DNA of 64,000 bases, taken from assembly GCF_021601625.1 (NCBI RefSeq), contig NZ_BQHR01000022.1, forward strand, positions 1 through 64,000, given 5' to 3'. The translations under genes and the position numbers were made by a program. Positions 53,739 to 64,000 of this stretch are shown in pieces. The notes below the pieces were generated by a model, which saw only the letters and a program-made list of their open reading frames with translations, made no database searches and was not told where the DNA came from. Source of the DNA: Pseudomonas paraglycinae. Its GTDB lineage: Bacteria > Pseudomonadota > Gammaproteobacteria > Pseudomonadales > Pseudomonadaceae. Position 1 is the stretch's first letter, and each line of letters opens with the position of its first letter.

Positions 53739-54953
53739 ATGAAATTGCCGATTTACCTTGATTACTCTGCGACCACCCCGGTCGATCCGCGCGTTGCGCA
53801 AAAAATGAGTGAATGCCTGCTGGTCGACGGAAACTTCGGTAACCCGGCGTCCCGTTCCCACGTGTTCGGCTGGAAAGCCGAAGAGTCCGTCGAAAACGCC
53901 CGTCGTCAGGTGGCCGATCTGGTCAACGCCGACCCGCGTGAAATCGTCTGGACCTCCGGTGCCACCGAGTCCGACAACCTGGCAATCAAGGGTGCGGCAC
54001 ATTTCTACGCCTCCAAGGGCAAGCACCTGATCACCTCCAAGATCGAACACAAGGCTGTCCTCGACACCATGCGCCAGCTGGAGCGTGAAGGTTTCGAAGT
54101 CACCTACCTCGATCCGACCGAAGATGGCCTGATCACCCCGGCCATGATCGAAGCCGCGCTGCGCGAAGACACCATCCTGGTGTCGGTGATGCACGTGAAC
54201 AACGAAATCGGCACCGTCAACGATATCGCCGCCATCGGCGAGCTGCTTCGCTCCAAAGGCATCCTGTTCCACGTCGACGCCGCTCAGTCCACCGGCAAGG
54301 TCGAAATCGACCTGCAGAAACTGAAAGTCGACATGATGTCGTTCTCCGCCCACAAGACCTACGGCCCTAAAGGCATCGGCGCGCTGTACGTCAGCCGCAA
54401 GCCGCGTGTGCGCATCGAAGCGACCATGCACGGCGGCGGTCACGAGCGCGGCATGCGTTCCGGCACCCTGGCGACTCACCAGATCGTCGGCATGGGCGAA
54501 GCGTTCCGTGTGGCCAAGGAAGACATGGCTGCCGAAAACGTCCGCATCAAGGCGTTGAGCGACCGTTTCTACAAGCAGGTCGAGCACCTGGAAGAGCTGT
54601 ACGTCAACGGCAGCCTGACCGCCCGCGTTCCGCACAACCTGAACCTGAGCTTCAACTACGTTGAAGGCGAGTCGCTGATCATGGCGCTCAAGGATCTGGC
54701 GGTTTCGTCCGGTTCGGCCTGCACCTCGGCGTCGCTTGAGCCTTCGTACGTACTGCGCGCCCTGGGCCGCAACGACGAACTGGCACACAGCTCGATCCGT
54801 TTCACCTTCGGCCGTTTCACCACCGAAGAAGAAATCGACTACGCCGCGCAGAAAGTCTGCGAGGCCGTTACCAAGCTGCGCGCTCTGTCGCCGCTGTGGG
54901 ACATGTACAAAGACGGCGTCGATATCTCGAAGATCGAGTGGGCGGCACACTAA
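53739..54953 (+). CDS. iscS: cysteine desulfurase IscS
   Basis: A 404-aa PLP enzyme providing sulfur for Fe-S clusters and tRNA thiolation. PLP Lys in [12 protein letters not shown] (about residue 206), and the mobile persulfide Cys in [14 protein letters not shown] (about 328). Length is as expected. Second gene of the isc operon. Confidence 0.96.
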   Translation: MKLPIYLDYSATTPVDPRVAQKMSECLLVDGNFGNPASRSHVFGWKAEESVENARRQVADLVNADPREIVWTSGATESDNLAIKGAAHFYASKGKHLITSKIEHKAVLDTMRQLEREGFEVTYLDPTEDGLITPAMIEAALREDTILVSVMHVNNEIGTVNDIAAIGELLRSKGILFHVDAAQSTGKVEIDLQKLKVDMMSFSAHKTYGPKGIGALYVSRKPRVRIEATMHGGGHERGMRSGTLATHQIVGMGEAFRVAKEDMAAENVRIKALSDRFYKQVEHLEELYVNGSLTARVPHNLNLSFNYVEGESLIMALKDLAVSSGSACTSASLEPSYVLRALGRNDELAHSSIRFTFGRFTTEEEIDYAAQKVCEAVTKLRALSPLWDMYKDGVDISKIEWAAH

Positions 54954-55054
54954 ATATAGAAGCCGCCGGATACAGATCCTGTAGCGACGCGGCGGTTTAC
55001 GCAGCGCAGTTGCAGGGTCTCAAGAGCGGCCCTGATGAGTGAGGATTGAGAATC

Positions 55055-55441
55055 ATGGCTTACAGCGAAAAGGTCATCGACCACTACGAAAACCCGCGCA
55101 ACGTCGGCAAGATGAACGCGGAAGATCCTGATGTCGGCACCGGCATGGTCGGCGCTCCGGCGTGCGGCGACGTGATGCGTCTGCAAATCAAGGTCAACGA
55201 TCAGGGCGTTATCGAAGACGCCAAGTTCAAGACCTACGGCTGCGGTTCGGCTATCGCCTCCAGCTCCCTCGCTACCGAGTGGATGAAGGGCAAGACCCTG
55301 GACGAAGCTGAAACCATCAAGAACACTCAGCTGGCCGAAGAACTGGCCCTGCCGCCAGTGAAAATCCACTGCTCGGTTCTCGCTGAAGACGCCATCAAGG
55401 CCGCCGTTCGCGATTACAAGCAGAAGAAAGGCTTGATCTAA
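55055..55441 (+). CDS. iscU: Fe-S cluster scaffold IscU
   Basis: A 128-aa scaffold on which clusters are built. Ligand Cys in [20 protein letters not shown] and [10 protein letters not shown]; the HscA-recognition motif LPPVK is present just before the last one. Start at 55055 ([18 protein letters not shown]) by family. Confidence 0.96.
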   Translation: MAYSEKVIDHYENPRNVGKMNAEDPDVGTGMVGAPACGDVMRLQIKVNDQGVIEDAKFKTYGCGSAIASSSLATEWMKGKTLDEAETIKNTQLAEELALPPVKIHCSVLAEDAIKAAVRDYKQKKGLI

Positions 55442-55469
55442 GCATTGGGCGACGAGTAAGGAGTCAATG

Positions 55470-55793
55470 ATGGCTATCAGCATGACAGAAGCGGCTGCTC
55501 GACACGTGCGACGCTCCCTCGACGGGCGCGGCAAGGGTGAAGGGATTCGTCTGGGTGTTCGCACCACGGGCTGTTCCGGCCTTGCCTACGTGCTGGAGTT
55601 TGTCGACGAGGTGGTTGCAGAAGATCAGGTGTTCGAGAGTCACGGCGAAAAAGTGATCATCGACCCGAAGAGCCTGGCCTACCTCGACGGCACCGAGCTC
55701 GACTTCGTCAAGGAAGGGTTGAACGAAGGCTTCAAGTTCAACAACCCCAACGTACGCGGTGAATGTGGCTGCGGCGAAAGCTTCAACATCTGA
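55470..55793 (+). CDS. iscA: Fe-S cluster assembly protein IscA
   Basis: A 107-aa A-type carrier that passes clusters to apo-proteins. Three conserved Cys in [11 protein letters not shown] and GECGCGESF. Two ATG codons (55467, 55470) are adjacent; the second gives the usual [10 protein letters not shown] opening. hscB begins 9 bp after its stop. Confidence 0.95.
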   Translation: MAISMTEAAARHVRRSLDGRGKGEGIRLGVRTTGCSGLAYVLEFVDEVVAEDQVFESHGEKVIIDPKSLAYLDGTELDFVKEGLNEGFKFNNPNVRGECGCGESFNI

Positions 55794-55801
55794 GGCTTGT
55801 C

Positions 55802-56323
55802 GTGGGTATTCCTTGTCATTTCGCTTTATTCGAGCTGCAACCGGGCTTTCGTCTGGATCTCGAGCAGTTGGCCACGCGCTATCGCGAGTTGGCGCGCGGC
55901 GTTCATCCTGACCGCTTTGCCGATGCTTCCGAGCGCGAGCAGCGGTCGGCGCTCGAGCAGTCTGCGCGGCTCAATGATGCCTACCAGACGCTCAAGAGTC
56001 CGGCCCAGCGTGCACGTTACCTGCTGACCATCAGCGGGCATGAAGTGCCGATGGAAGTCACCGTCCACGATCCCGAGTTTCTTCTGCAGCAGATGCAATG
56101 GCGCGAAGAGCTCGAAGATCTGCAGGACAGTGCCGATCTGGACGGTGTCGCGGCGTTCAAGCGTCGCCTGAAAACCGCCCAGGAAGAGCTCAACGAAAGC
56201 TTCGCAGCCTGTTGGGATGATGCAGCGCAACGCGAGCAGGCCGAACGCCTGATGCGGCGCATGCAGTTCCTCGACAAGCTCACCTACGAAGTGCGCCAGT
56301 TAGAAGAGCGCCTCGACGATTAA
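55802..56323 (+). CDS. hscB: co-chaperone HscB
   Basis: A 173-aa J-protein that delivers IscU to HscA. The J domain (about 1-75) has [11 protein letters not shown] with the HPD tripeptide; a C-terminal three-helix domain (about 85-173) binds IscU. A GTG at 55802 is the start (family opening [14 protein letters not shown]). Confidence 0.94.
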   Translation: MGIPCHFALFELQPGFRLDLEQLATRYRELARGVHPDRFADASEREQRSALEQSARLNDAYQTLKSPAQRARYLLTISGHEVPMEVTVHDPEFLLQQMQWREELEDLQDSADLDGVAAFKRRLKTAQEELNESFAACWDDAAQREQAERLMRRMQFLDKLTYEVRQLEERLDD

Positions 56324-56374
56324 CCCAGTGCCGCTCCGGTCGCACGCCTGATATACAGATAAGTCCTGATCACG

Positions 56375-58240
56375 ATGGCCCTACTGCAGATCGCCGAACC
56401 CGGCCAAAGTCCTCAACCGCACCAGCGTCGTCTGGCTGTGGGGATCGACTTGGGTACTACCAATTCGCTGGTCGCTGCGTTGCGCAGTGGTCTTTCCGAA
56501 CCGCTGGCCGATGCCGAAGGGCGGGTCATCCTGCCTTCCGCCGTGCGTTATCACGCCGATCGCGTCGAAGTCGGCGAGTCGGCCAAGCTGGCCGCATCCT
56601 CCGATCCCCTGAACACCGTGCTGTCGGTCAAGCGCCTGATGGGGCGTGGTCTGTCCGACGTCAAGCAATTGGGCGATCAACTGCCGTACCGCTTTCTCGG
56701 TGGCGAATCGCACATGCCGTTCATCGACACCGTGCAGGGCCCGAAAAGCCCGGTCGAAGTTTCCGCCGATATCCTGAAAGTATTGCGTCAGCGCGCTGAA
56801 GCCACCCTTGGCGGTGAGCTGGTGGGCGCGGTGATCACCGTTCCGGCGTATTTCGACGATGCTCAGCGCCAGGCTACCAAGGACGCGGCGAAACTCGCCG
56901 GTCTGAACGTGTTGCGTCTGCTCAACGAGCCGACCGCTGCGGCGGTGGCATACGGTCTGGATCAACATGCCGAAGGCCTGGTCGCGATTTATGACCTGGG
57001 CGGCGGCACATTCGATATTTCGATTCTGCGCCTGACTGGCGGTGTCTTCGAAGTGCTGGCCACTGGCGGCGACAGTGCGCTGGGTGGCGATGATTTCGAT
57101 CATGCGATTGCCGGCTGGATCATCGAGAGCGCCGGTTTGTCCGCCGACCTCGATCCGGGCGCACAACGCAGCCTGCTTCAAACCGCCTGCGCCGCCAAAG
57201 AAGCCCTGACGGACTCTGACAGTGTTGAAGTTGCCTACGGTGACTGGAAAGCGCAACTGACCCGCGAAGCCTTCGATGCGCTGATTGAGCCAATGGTCGC
57301 CCGCAGCCTGAAAGCCTGCCGCCGCGCCGTCCGCGATTCCGGCGTCGAGCTGGAAGACGTGCACGCCGTGGTCATGGTCGGTGGTTCGACCCGCGTTCCG
57401 CGTGTTCGTGAAGCCGTCGCCGAAGCCTTCGGTCGTCAGCCGCTGACCGAAATCGACCCGGATCAAGTGGTGGCCATCGGTGCCGCGATCCAGGCCGATA
57501 CGCTGGCTGGCAACAAGCGCGATGGCGGCGAACTGTTGCTGCTCGACGTGATTCCGCTGTCCCTGGGGCTGGAAACCATGGGCGGCCTGATGGAGAAGGT
57601 GATTCCGCGTAACACCACCATCCCCGTCGCTCGCGCCCAGGACTTCACCACTTATAAAGATGGCCAGTCGGCCATGGCGATCCACGTATTGCAGGGCGAG
57701 CGTGAGCTGATCAGCGATTGCCGCTCCCTGGCTCGCTTCGAATTGCGCGGCATCCCGGCGATGGTGGCCGGTGCGGCGAAAATTCGCGTGACCTTCCAGG
57801 TCGATGCCGACGGCTTGCTCAGCGTCTCTGCCCGTGAACTGGGTTCGGGCGTCGAGGCAAGCATTCAGGTCAAGCCGTCCTATGGCCTGACCGACGGCGA
57901 AATCGCCAAGATGCTGAAAGATTCGTTCCAGCACGCCAATGACGACAAGGTCGCCCGCGTTCTTCGCGAGCAGCAAGTCGATGCTCAGCGCCTGATCGAA
58001 GCGGTGCAGGGCGCTCTTGAGGCGGATGGCGAGCGTTTGCTCGACGCCGAAGAGCGCATGGTCATCGATCTGCAGGTGCAGGAACTGACCGAACTGATGA
58101 AAGGCACCGATGGCTACGCCATCGAGCAGCAGACCAAGCGTCTGTCGCAAGTGACCGATGCTTTTGCAGCCCGTCGTATGGATCAGACGGTGAAAGCCGC
58201 TCTGTCGGGGCGCAATCTGAATGAAATCGAGGATATCTGA
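56375..58240 (+). CDS. hscA: Hsp70-type chaperone HscA
   Basis: A 621-aa chaperone that acts with HscB in cluster release from IscU. ATPase domain signatures: [31 protein letters not shown] and [16 protein letters not shown]; the substrate-binding part follows. The stop overlaps the fdx start (ATGA), showing coupling. Confidence 0.96.
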   Translation: MALLQIAEPGQSPQPHQRRLAVGIDLGTTNSLVAALRSGLSEPLADAEGRVILPSAVRYHADRVEVGESAKLAASSDPLNTVLSVKRLMGRGLSDVKQLGDQLPYRFLGGESHMPFIDTVQGPKSPVEVSADILKVLRQRAEATLGGELVGAVITVPAYFDDAQRQATKDAAKLAGLNVLRLLNEPTAAAVAYGLDQHAEGLVAIYDLGGGTFDISILRLTGGVFEVLATGGDSALGGDDFDHAIAGWIIESAGLSADLDPGAQRSLLQTACAAKEALTDSDSVEVAYGDWKAQLTREAFDALIEPMVARSLKACRRAVRDSGVELEDVHAVVMVGGSTRVPRVREAVAEAFGRQPLTEIDPDQVVAIGAAIQADTLAGNKRDGGELLLLDVIPLSLGLETMGGLMEKVIPRNTTIPVARAQDFTTYKDGQSAMAIHVLQGERELISDCRSLARFELRGIPAMVAGAAKIRVTFQVDADGLLSVSARELGSGVEASIQVKPSYGLTDGEIAKMLKDSFQHANDDKVARVLREQQVDAQRLIEAVQGALEADGERLLDAEERMVIDLQVQELTELMKGTDGYAIEQQTKRLSQVTDAFAARRMDQTVKAALSGRNLNEIEDI

Positions 58241-58581
58241 TGCCGCAGGTCATTTTTCTGCCCCACGAGAAGTTCTGCCCTGAAGGCATGGTCGTTGACG
58301 CTGCGCCTGGCACGTCGATCCTCGAACTGGCTCACGAACACCACATCGAGATGGAAAGCGCCTGCGGCGGCGTCTGCGCCTGCACCACTTGTCACTGCAT
58401 CATCCGCGAGGGTTTTGACTCGCTGGAAGAAGCTGACGAGTTGGAGGAAGATTTCCTTGATCGTGCCTGGGGTCTGGAAGCCCAGTCGCGCCTGGCTTGT
58501 CAGGCGATCGTCGGTGAAGAAGACATCACCGTAGAAATTCCGAAATATTCGCTTAACCATGCGGCCGAAGCGCCGCACTGA
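58240..58581 (+). CDS. fdx: isc [2Fe-2S] ferredoxin
   Basis: A 113-aa adrenodoxin-type ferredoxin giving electrons for cluster assembly. Cys ligands in ESACGGVCACTTCHCII and RLACQAIV (C-x5-C-x2-C...C). Overlaps hscA by one base and precedes iscX by 14 bp. Confidence 0.95.
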   Translation: MPQVIFLPHEKFCPEGMVVDAAPGTSILELAHEHHIEMESACGGVCACTTCHCIIREGFDSLEEADELEEDFLDRAWGLEAQSRLACQAIVGEEDITVEIPKYSLNHAAEAPH

Positions 58582-58595
58582 CTGGTAAGACTGTC

Positions 58596-58796
58596 ATGAG
58601 CTACGGTTGGAATGATGTTCAACGTATTGCAGAAGAGCTGGCGGAAGCCAAGCCGGGTGTAGATCCGTTTTCTGTCAATTTCGTCGACCTGCAGCGATGG
58701 ATCATGGAGCTGCCTGACTTCGACAACAACTCTGGCCGTGTCGGCGAGAAGGTGTTGGAAGCGGTTCAGCAGCTCTGGAATGATGAAATAGACTGA
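58596..58796 (+). CDS. iscX: IscX (YfhJ) protein
   Basis: A 66-aa acidic winged-helix protein that binds IscS and iron and modulates cluster formation. Family sequence MSYGWNDVQRIAEELAEAKPGVDPFSVNFVDLQRWI is clear. Last gene of the isc operon. Confidence 0.94.
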   Translation: MSYGWNDVQRIAEELAEAKPGVDPFSVNFVDLQRWIMELPDFDNNSGRVGEKVLEAVQQLWNDEID

Positions 58797-58810
58797 TCGT
58801 CCTCGCAGGT

Positions 58811-58839
58811 TAGGCAATACCCAAGAACCCGCGTATAAT
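58811..58839 (+). promoter_or_regulatory. ndk promoter
   Basis: A perfect -10 TATAAT (58834-58839) with -35-like TAGGCA (58811-58816, 17-bp spacing). The -10 sits in the loop of an AACCCGCG/CGCGGGTT inverted repeat (58826-58848), which may also act as an isc terminator or an operator. Confidence 0.65.
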
Positions 58840-58884
58840 TCGCGGGTTTAATTTTTCGCAAATTACCGTTTCTGGAGTTACACC

Positions 58885-59310
58885 ATGGCTGTTCAACGTA
58901 CTTTCTCCATCATCAAGCCTGACGCCGTTGCTAAAAACGTGATCGGCAAGATCACCACTCGCTTCGAAGACGCTGGCCTGCGCGTTGTAGCTTCGAAACT
59001 GAAGCAACTGTCCAAAGCCGAAGCCGAAGGCTTCTACGCTGAGCACAGCGCTCGTGGTTTCTTCGGCGACCTGGTTGCCTTCATGACTTCGGGTCCTGTT
59101 GTTGTTCAGGTTCTGGAAGGCGAAAACGCCATCGCTCGCAACCGTGAGCTGATGGGCGCTACCAACCCTAAAGAAGCTGCTCCAGGCACCATCCGTGCTG
59201 ACTTCGCTGAATCGATCGACGCCAACGCCGTTCACGGTTCGGACTCCGAAGCCGCTGCTGCTCGCGAAATCGCTTACTTCTTCGCAGCTACTGAAGTAAC
59301 CACTCGCTAA
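58885..59310 (+). CDS. ndk: nucleoside diphosphate kinase
   Basis: A 141-aa enzyme balancing nucleoside triphosphates through a phospho-His. Opening [15 protein letters not shown], catalytic His in [19 protein letters not shown]. Normal length. Has its own promoter. Confidence 0.96.
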   Translation: MAVQRTFSIIKPDAVAKNVIGKITTRFEDAGLRVVASKLKQLSKAEAEGFYAEHSARGFFGDLVAFMTSGPVVVQVLEGENAIARNRELMGATNPKEAAPGTIRADFAESIDANAVHGSDSEAAAAREIAYFFAATEVTTR

Positions 59311-59338
59311 GCATTGGCTTAAGAGTGAAGGTGAATCC

Positions 59339-60487
59339 ATGACGACATCGACTGTTAAAACCAACCTGCTGGGTCTGACCCAGCCGGAAATGGAAAAATT
59401 CTTCGACTCAATCGGGGAGAAGCGTTTCCGTGCCGGTCAGGTAATGAAATGGATTCACCACTTTGGCGTCGATGATTTCGACGCCATGACGAACGTCAGC
59501 AAGGCCTTGCGCGAAAAGCTCAAGGCTGTTGCTGAGGTCCGTGGTCCCGAAGTGGTCAGCGAGGACATTTCCAGCGACGGCACCCGCAAGTGGGTGGTGC
59601 GCGTGGCGTCCGGCAGCTGCGTCGAGACCGTTTACATTCCCCAAGGCAAACGCGGCACTCTGTGCGTTTCGTCCCAGGCAGGCTGTGCCCTGGATTGCAG
59701 TTTCTGCTCCACCGGCAAGCAAGGCTTCAACAGCAACCTCACCGCCGCCGAAGTCATCGGCCAGGTGTGGATTGCCAACAAATCCTTCGGCAGTGTTCCG
59801 GCTACCATTGACCGCGCCATCACCAACGTGGTGATGATGGGGATGGGCGAACCGCTGCTGAACTTCGACAACGTCGTGGCCGCCATGCATCTGATGATGG
59901 ATGACCTGGGCTACGGGATCTCCAAGCGCCGCGTGACCCTGTCCACGTCGGGTGTGGTGCCGATGATCGATGAGCTGGCCAAGCACATCGACGTATCCCT
60001 GGCGTTGTCCCTGCACGCACCGAATGACGCATTGCGTAACCAATTGGTGCCGATCAACAAGAAATATCCGCTTAAGATGCTGCTCGAGTCGTGCCAGCGC
60101 TACATGTCCGAACTGGGCGAGAAGCGCGTGCTGACCATCGAGTACACCTTGCTCAAGGACGTCAACGACAAGCTTGAACACGCCGTGGAAATGATCGAGC
60201 TGCTGAAGAACATTCCATGCAAGATCAACCTGATTCCGTTCAACCCGTTCCCGCATTCCGGGTACGAGCGGCCGAGCAACAACGCCATCCGCCGGTTCCA
60301 GGATCAGCTTCACCAGGCCGGTTTCAACGTCACCGTGCGCACCACCCGTGGTGAAGACATCGACGCGGCTTGTGGTCAATTGGTAGGGCAGGTGCTGGAT
60401 CGCACCCGTCGCAGCGAACGTTACATCGCCGTCCGCGAATTGAGCGCCGACAGCGATCTGGCACAGAACGCCGCGAACACTAACTAA
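59339..60487 (+). CDS. rlmN: dual-specificity 23S rRNA/tRNA adenine-C2 methyltransferase
   Basis: A 382-aa radical-SAM enzyme that methylates A2503 of 23S rRNA and A37 of some tRNAs. The cluster motif [15 protein letters not shown] (C-x3-C-x2-C) and the family stretch [15 protein letters not shown] are present, with C-terminal DIDAACGQL holding the catalytic Cys. Confidence 0.96.
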   Translation: MTTSTVKTNLLGLTQPEMEKFFDSIGEKRFRAGQVMKWIHHFGVDDFDAMTNVSKALREKLKAVAEVRGPEVVSEDISSDGTRKWVVRVASGSCVETVYIPQGKRGTLCVSSQAGCALDCSFCSTGKQGFNSNLTAAEVIGQVWIANKSFGSVPATIDRAITNVVMMGMGEPLLNFDNVVAAMHLMMDDLGYGISKRRVTLSTSGVVPMIDELAKHIDVSLALSLHAPNDALRNQLVPINKKYPLKMLLESCQRYMSELGEKRVLTIEYTLLKDVNDKLEHAVEMIELLKNIPCKINLIPFNPFPHSGYERPSNNAIRRFQDQLHQAGFNVTVRTTRGEDIDAACGQLVGQVLDRTRRSERYIAVRELSADSDLAQNAANTN

Positions 60488-60499
60488 GAGAGGATCTCT

Positions 60500-61258
60500 A
60501 TGTCCCTGCGCTTTGCGCTGCTGTTGCTGTTGGCCAGCCTGTGTGCTGGTTGTGTCCTGTCGGGTGATTACAACCCGATGAAGACCAGCAAGGGCCGTGA
60601 CGAAGCGCGGGCTGCCTACGTGCAGCTGGGGCTGGGATACTTGCAGCAGGGCATGACCGAGCGGGCCAAGGTTCCACTGAAGAAGGCCCTGGAGCTGGAC
60701 GGTTCGGATCCCGACGCCAATGCCGCGCTGGGGCTGGTGTTCCAGGCTGAAATGGAACCTGCGCTTGCTGACGAACACTTCCGCAAAGCCTTGTCCTCCC
60801 GTCCCGCCGATGCGCGCATCCTCAACAACTACGGCAGTTTTCTCTACGAAGAACAGCGTTACAAGGAAGCCTACGAGCGTTTTGAACAGGCGGCCGCCGA
60901 TACCCTGTATCCTGAGCGTTCGCGGGTGTTCGAGAACCTCGGCATGACGGCGGCGAAGCTTGGGGAGCGTGATCTGGCGCAGCAGCAGCTGGAAAAAGCG
61001 CTGCGTTTGAACCGTCAGCAGCCACGGGCATTGCTGGAAATGGCTGAGTTGTCATTCGAAGACAGGCATTATGTGCCCGCGCGTGACTATTACGACCGTT
61101 TCAGCCAGCTCTCCGAGCAAAATGCACGTAGTCTGTTGCTCGCCGTTCGGTTGGCAAAAGTATTTGAAGATCGCGACAAGGCCGCCAGTGCGGGCCTGCA
61201 ATTAAAACGACTCTATCCCGGTACGCCGGAATATCAGCAATACCTGTCGGAGCAATGA
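60500..61258 (+). CDS. pilF: type IV pilus biogenesis lipoprotein PilF (PilW)
   Basis: A 252-aa outer-membrane lipoprotein needed to assemble the PilQ secretin in P. aeruginosa. Lipobox in LLASLCAGC (Cys16), then about six TPR units (e.g. AYVQLGLGYLQQGMTERAKVPLKKALELD, DARILNNYGSFLYEEQRYKEAYERFEQA). Its stop overlaps the rodZ start (ATGA). Confidence 0.9.
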   Translation: MSLRFALLLLLASLCAGCVLSGDYNPMKTSKGRDEARAAYVQLGLGYLQQGMTERAKVPLKKALELDGSDPDANAALGLVFQAEMEPALADEHFRKALSSRPADARILNNYGSFLYEEQRYKEAYERFEQAAADTLYPERSRVFENLGMTAAKLGERDLAQQQLEKALRLNRQQPRALLEMAELSFEDRHYVPARDYYDRFSQLSEQNARSLLLAVRLAKVFEDRDKAASAGLQLKRLYPGTPEYQQYLSEQ

Positions 61259-62316
61259 TGAAAGCGGCGCATCCCGAAGTTGTAGCAGCGAATCGCGTTA
61301 ACCCCGGTGAGACCCTGCGCCAGGCCCGCGAAAGCAATGGCTGGTCGCTGGCCGAAGTGGCCCTCAAGCTCAACCTCACCGTGACTTCCCTGAGCAATCT
61401 TGAAGCCGGCGCATTCGACAAGTTGCCCGGGCATACCTTCGCTCGCGGTTACATTCGCGCCTACGCCAAATTGCTCGGCATGGATCAGACCGTTCTGGTC
61501 CAGCAATTCGACCAGTCTACCGGCACCGATTCCCAGGGCAGCAACGTCCACGCTCTGGGCCGTATCGAAGAGCCGGTACGGGTTTCCCACACCATTTTGC
61601 GTATCGTCAGCCTGTTGCTGCTGATTGCGGTCATCGGCGGTGGATTCGTCTGGTGGCAGGATCAGACTTCGCAGCGCACCAAGGACCTGATTGGCCTGGC
61701 ACCGGAGCACGTCGAAGTCGAAGGCGCCGACGGCACCACCCAGATTCATCCGCTCGACGAGCCGGAAGACCAGGCCGTCGCGGAAGGCGAAGCCGAGGGG
61801 TCGACCGCTCTGGCACTGCCTCAATCGGAATCCACGGCTGAATCGACCGGCGCCGAGACCGAGGCCACGGCTCCAGCCACCGCACCGGTTGCTCCGGCAC
61901 CTGCTGCGCCAGCCGCTACTCCGGCTGCACCGGCTCATACGCCGGCGCCTGTGGTTGCTGCTCCAGCGAATCCGGCGCCAGCCGCTCCGGCCACGCCTGC
62001 ACCGACCGTCACTGCCCCGGCAGCCCCGGCCGTCGCTGCACCCGCGCCGACAGCGCCCGTTGCTCCGGCCGCAGGTCAAGGCCAGGTTCAAGTGCAGTTC
62101 ATCGCCGATTGCTGGACTCAAGTGACCGATGGCAGCGGCAAAGTGCTGTACAGCGGCCTCAAGCGTAAGGGCGACAGCCTGTCTGTCGTTGGCAAGCCTC
62201 CGTTTGCCGTGCGTCTGGGCGTTGCCCGTGGCGCGCAGGTCAGCTACAACGGCCAGCCGGTCGATGTCGCTCCGTTCACCAGTGGCGAGACCGCTCGCCT
62301 GAAGTTGGGTCAATAA
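61255..62316 (+). CDS. rodZ: RodZ-type membrane HTH protein
   Basis: A 353-aa bitopic protein of the RodZ family, linking MreB to the membrane for cell shape. N-terminal HTH (NPGETLRQARESNGWSLAEVALKLNLTVTSLSNLEAG), one membrane helix (ILRIVSLLLLIAVIGGGFVWW, about 103-123), a long Ala/Pro linker (about 190-275) and a C-terminal beta domain DUF4115 (QVQFIADCWTQVTDGSGKVLYSGLKRKGDSL). The start overlaps pilF. Confidence 0.88.
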   Translation: MMKAAHPEVVAANRVNPGETLRQARESNGWSLAEVALKLNLTVTSLSNLEAGAFDKLPGHTFARGYIRAYAKLLGMDQTVLVQQFDQSTGTDSQGSNVHALGRIEEPVRVSHTILRIVSLLLLIAVIGGGFVWWQDQTSQRTKDLIGLAPEHVEVEGADGTTQIHPLDEPEDQAVAEGEAEGSTALALPQSESTAESTGAETEATAPATAPVAPAPAAPAATPAAPAHTPAPVVAAPANPAPAAPATPAPTVTAPAAPAVAAPAPTAPVAPAAGQGQVQVQFIADCWTQVTDGSGKVLYSGLKRKGDSLSVVGKPPFAVRLGVARGAQVSYNGQPVDVAPFTSGETARLKLGQ

Positions 62317-62319
62317 GTC

Positions 62320-63429
62320 ATGCACGGCGAATCTCCAATCAAACGTCGCGAATCGCGCAAGATCTGGGTCGGTAACGTGCCCGTGGGCGGCGATGCCCCT
62401 ATCGCTGTGCAGAGCATGACCAACAGCGACACCAATGACGTCGCTGCCACCGTCGCACAGATCAACCGTCTGGAAGCTGCCGGCGTCGACATCGTCCGCG
62501 TGTCGGTACCGGACATGGACGCCGCCGAGGCGTTCGGCAAGATCAAGCAACTGGTCAAGGTGCCGTTGGTTGCCGACATCCATTTCGACTACAAGATCGC
62601 TTTGCGCGTGGCCGAACTGGGTGTGGACTGCCTGCGCATCAACCCGGGCAACATCGGTCGCGAAGACCGCGTGCGTGCGGTGGTCGATGCCGCCCGTGAC
62701 CGCGGGATCCCGATCCGCATCGGCGTCAACGCTGGTTCCCTGGAAAAAGACCTGCAAAAGAAATACGGCGAGCCGACCCCGGCCGCGCTGGTCGAGTCCG
62801 CCCTGCGTCACGTCGAACACCTCGAACGCCTGAATTTCCAGGACTTCAAGGTCAGCGTGAAGGCTTCCGACGTGTTCATGGCCGTTGAAGCCTACCGTCT
62901 GCTGGCCAAGGAAATCGTCCAGCCGCTGCACCTGGGCATCACCGAAGCCGGCGGATTGCGCTCCGGTACAGTGAAATCCGCCGTGGGCCTAGGTATGCTG
63001 CTCGCCGAGGGGATTGGCGATACTATCCGCATCTCGCTGGCGGCCGACCCGGTCGAGGAAGTGAAGGTCGGTTACGACATTCTCAAGTCTTTGCATCTGC
63101 GTTCCCGTGGCATCAACTTCATCGCCTGCCCGAGCTGCTCGCGGCAGAACTTCGATGTGGTCAAGACCATGAACGAGCTGGAAGGGCGCCTTGAAGACCT
63201 GCTGGTGCCGCTGGATGTCGCGGTGATCGGTTGCGTGGTCAACGGCCCCGGCGAAGCCAAGGAAGCCCATATCGGCTTGACCGGCGGCACGCCAAACCTG
63301 ATTTACATCGACGGCAAGCCGTCGCAGAAACTGACGAATGACAATCTGGTGGACGAGCTGGAAAAGCTGATCCGCGAGAAAGCGGCCGAGAAGGTCGAAG
63401 CTGACGCAGCGGTTATCGCGCGCGGCTGA
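62320..63429 (+). CDS. ispG: 4-hydroxy-3-methylbut-2-enyl-diphosphate synthase
   Basis: A 369-aa [4Fe-4S] enzyme of the MEP isoprenoid pathway. Cluster Cys in [13 protein letters not shown] and [17 protein letters not shown]-terminal TIM-barrel segment [19 protein letters not shown]. It begins 3 bp after rodZ. Confidence 0.96.
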   Translation: MHGESPIKRRESRKIWVGNVPVGGDAPIAVQSMTNSDTNDVAATVAQINRLEAAGVDIVRVSVPDMDAAEAFGKIKQLVKVPLVADIHFDYKIALRVAELGVDCLRINPGNIGREDRVRAVVDAARDRGIPIRIGVNAGSLEKDLQKKYGEPTPAALVESALRHVEHLERLNFQDFKVSVKASDVFMAVEAYRLLAKEIVQPLHLGITEAGGLRSGTVKSAVGLGMLLAEGIGDTIRISLAADPVEEVKVGYDILKSLHLRSRGINFIACPSCSRQNFDVVKTMNELEGRLEDLLVPLDVAVIGCVVNGPGEAKEAHIGLTGGTPNLIYIDGKPSQKLTNDNLVDELEKLIREKAAEKVEADAAVIARG

Positions 63430-63451
63430 TCGAACGAATTAAGGAAATTCT

Positions 63452-64000
63452 GTGAGCAAGTCTCTGCAAGCCATTCGTGGCATGAACGACATCCTGCCGG
63501 AACAGACGCCGGTATGGCGTTATTTCGAAGGCACCGTTTCGCGTCTGCTGGATAACTACGGTTACAAGCAGATCCGCATGCCGATCGTCGAGTTCACCGA
63601 GCTGTTCAAGCGCTCGATCGGTGAAGTGACCGACATCGTCGAAAAAGAGATGTACACCTTCGAAGACCGCAACGGCGACTCCCTGACCCTGCGTCCGGAA
63701 GGCACGGCTGCGTGCGTGCGTGCGGTGCTCGAGCACGGCATCACCGGCGGTGGACAGGTGCAGAAGCTCTGGTACATCGGCCCGATGTTCCGTCACGAGC
63801 GTCCACAGAAAGGCCGTTATCGCCAGTTCCACCAGATCGGTCTGGAGGTGTTCAACCTCGACGGTCCGGACATCGACGCCGAACTGATCATCATTACCTG
63901 GCGCCTGTGGGGCGAGCTGGGCATTCGCGATGCGGTCAAGCTCGAACTCAACAGCCTCGGCACCAGCGAGTCCCGCGGCCGTTATCGTGAAGCGCTGGTC
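63452..64000 (+). CDS. hisS: histidyl-tRNA synthetase (partial)
   Basis: The first 183 codons are visible; the gene leaves the window. GTG at 63452 follows AAGGAAA. Class II synthetase motif 2 is visible in [22 protein letters not shown], and [12 protein letters not shown] is the His-binding loop. Usual neighbour of ispG. Confidence 0.95.
   Translation, partial: MSKSLQAIRGMNDILPEQTPVWRYFEGTVSRLLDNYGYKQIRMPIVEFTELFKRSIGEVTDIVEKEMYTFEDRNGDSLTLRPEGTAACVRAVLEHGITGGGQVQKLWYIGPMFRHERPQKGRYRQFHQIGLEVFNLDGPDIDAELIIITWRLWGELGIRDAVKLELNSLGTSESRGRYREALV

Noticed and set aside
56381-58150. 589-codon frame antisense to hscA
   Set aside because: Antisense shadow of a well-identified gene, no ribosome site and no family features.

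Overview
The window is a Pseudomonas chromosome, most likely from the P. fluorescens group. The evidence is the high GC, Pseudomonas-type REP/hairpin repeats between genes, and the conserved order queA-tgt-yajC-secD-secF / suhB / trmJ-cysE-iscRSUA-hscBA-fdx-iscX-ndk-rlmN-pilF-rodZ-ispG-hisS. Species level cannot be fixed from sequence reading alone.

Layout. 1-9.9 kb: a truncated exported protein, a repeat-filled gap, an Aer-type chemoreceptor, a Cys-cluster (YkgJ-type) protein, a small exported protein, a GNAT acetyltransferase, CheV, and the divergent nitric-oxide pair fhpR/fhp. Three GT-N7-AC activator sites and a sigma54-like element lie between fhpR and fhp. An NTF2-like exported protein and DsbB follow. 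10.7-15.6 kb: the cytochrome bo3 oxidase operon cyoABCDE. 15.8-26.1 kb: a RidA-like protein, several unknowns, a GNAT protein, a LysR regulator divergent from an ArgD-like aminotransferase, a Phd/YoeB toxin-antitoxin pair whose toxin has ATA where ATG is expected, a PhoD-like phosphatase, and a small family of three membrane proteins preceded by a shared ~40-bp block.

26.19-44.16 kb: an ~18-kb genomic island in the 3' end of tRNA-Leu(CAA). It has a duplicated tRNA end (attL), a P4-family tyrosine integrase next to the intact tRNA, GGGATACA repeats just inside both ends (probable integrase arm sites), a P4-alpha-like TOPRIM/DUF927 primase-helicase, an AlpA/excisionase control operon, and two clusters of GGTGTTCC iterons that recall P4 ori and crr. 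I see no capsid or conjugation genes. Its cargo is AT-richer than the chromosome. The main item is a two-gene cassette: a 1543-aa alpha/beta-hydrolase + TPR-like + PIN protein, translationally overlapped with a 637-aa partner of no recognised function. A second cargo spot holds a DUF4935-like PIN nuclease and an unknown protein. The hydrolase-TPR-PIN cassette is the best candidate for an undescribed (probably anti-phage) system.

44.3-64 kb: housekeeping genes for queuosine, Sec accessory proteins, tRNA methylation, cysteine and Fe-S cluster biogenesis (with an IscR-type operator before iscR), nucleotide metabolism, pilus/cell shape and isoprenoid synthesis, ending inside hisS.
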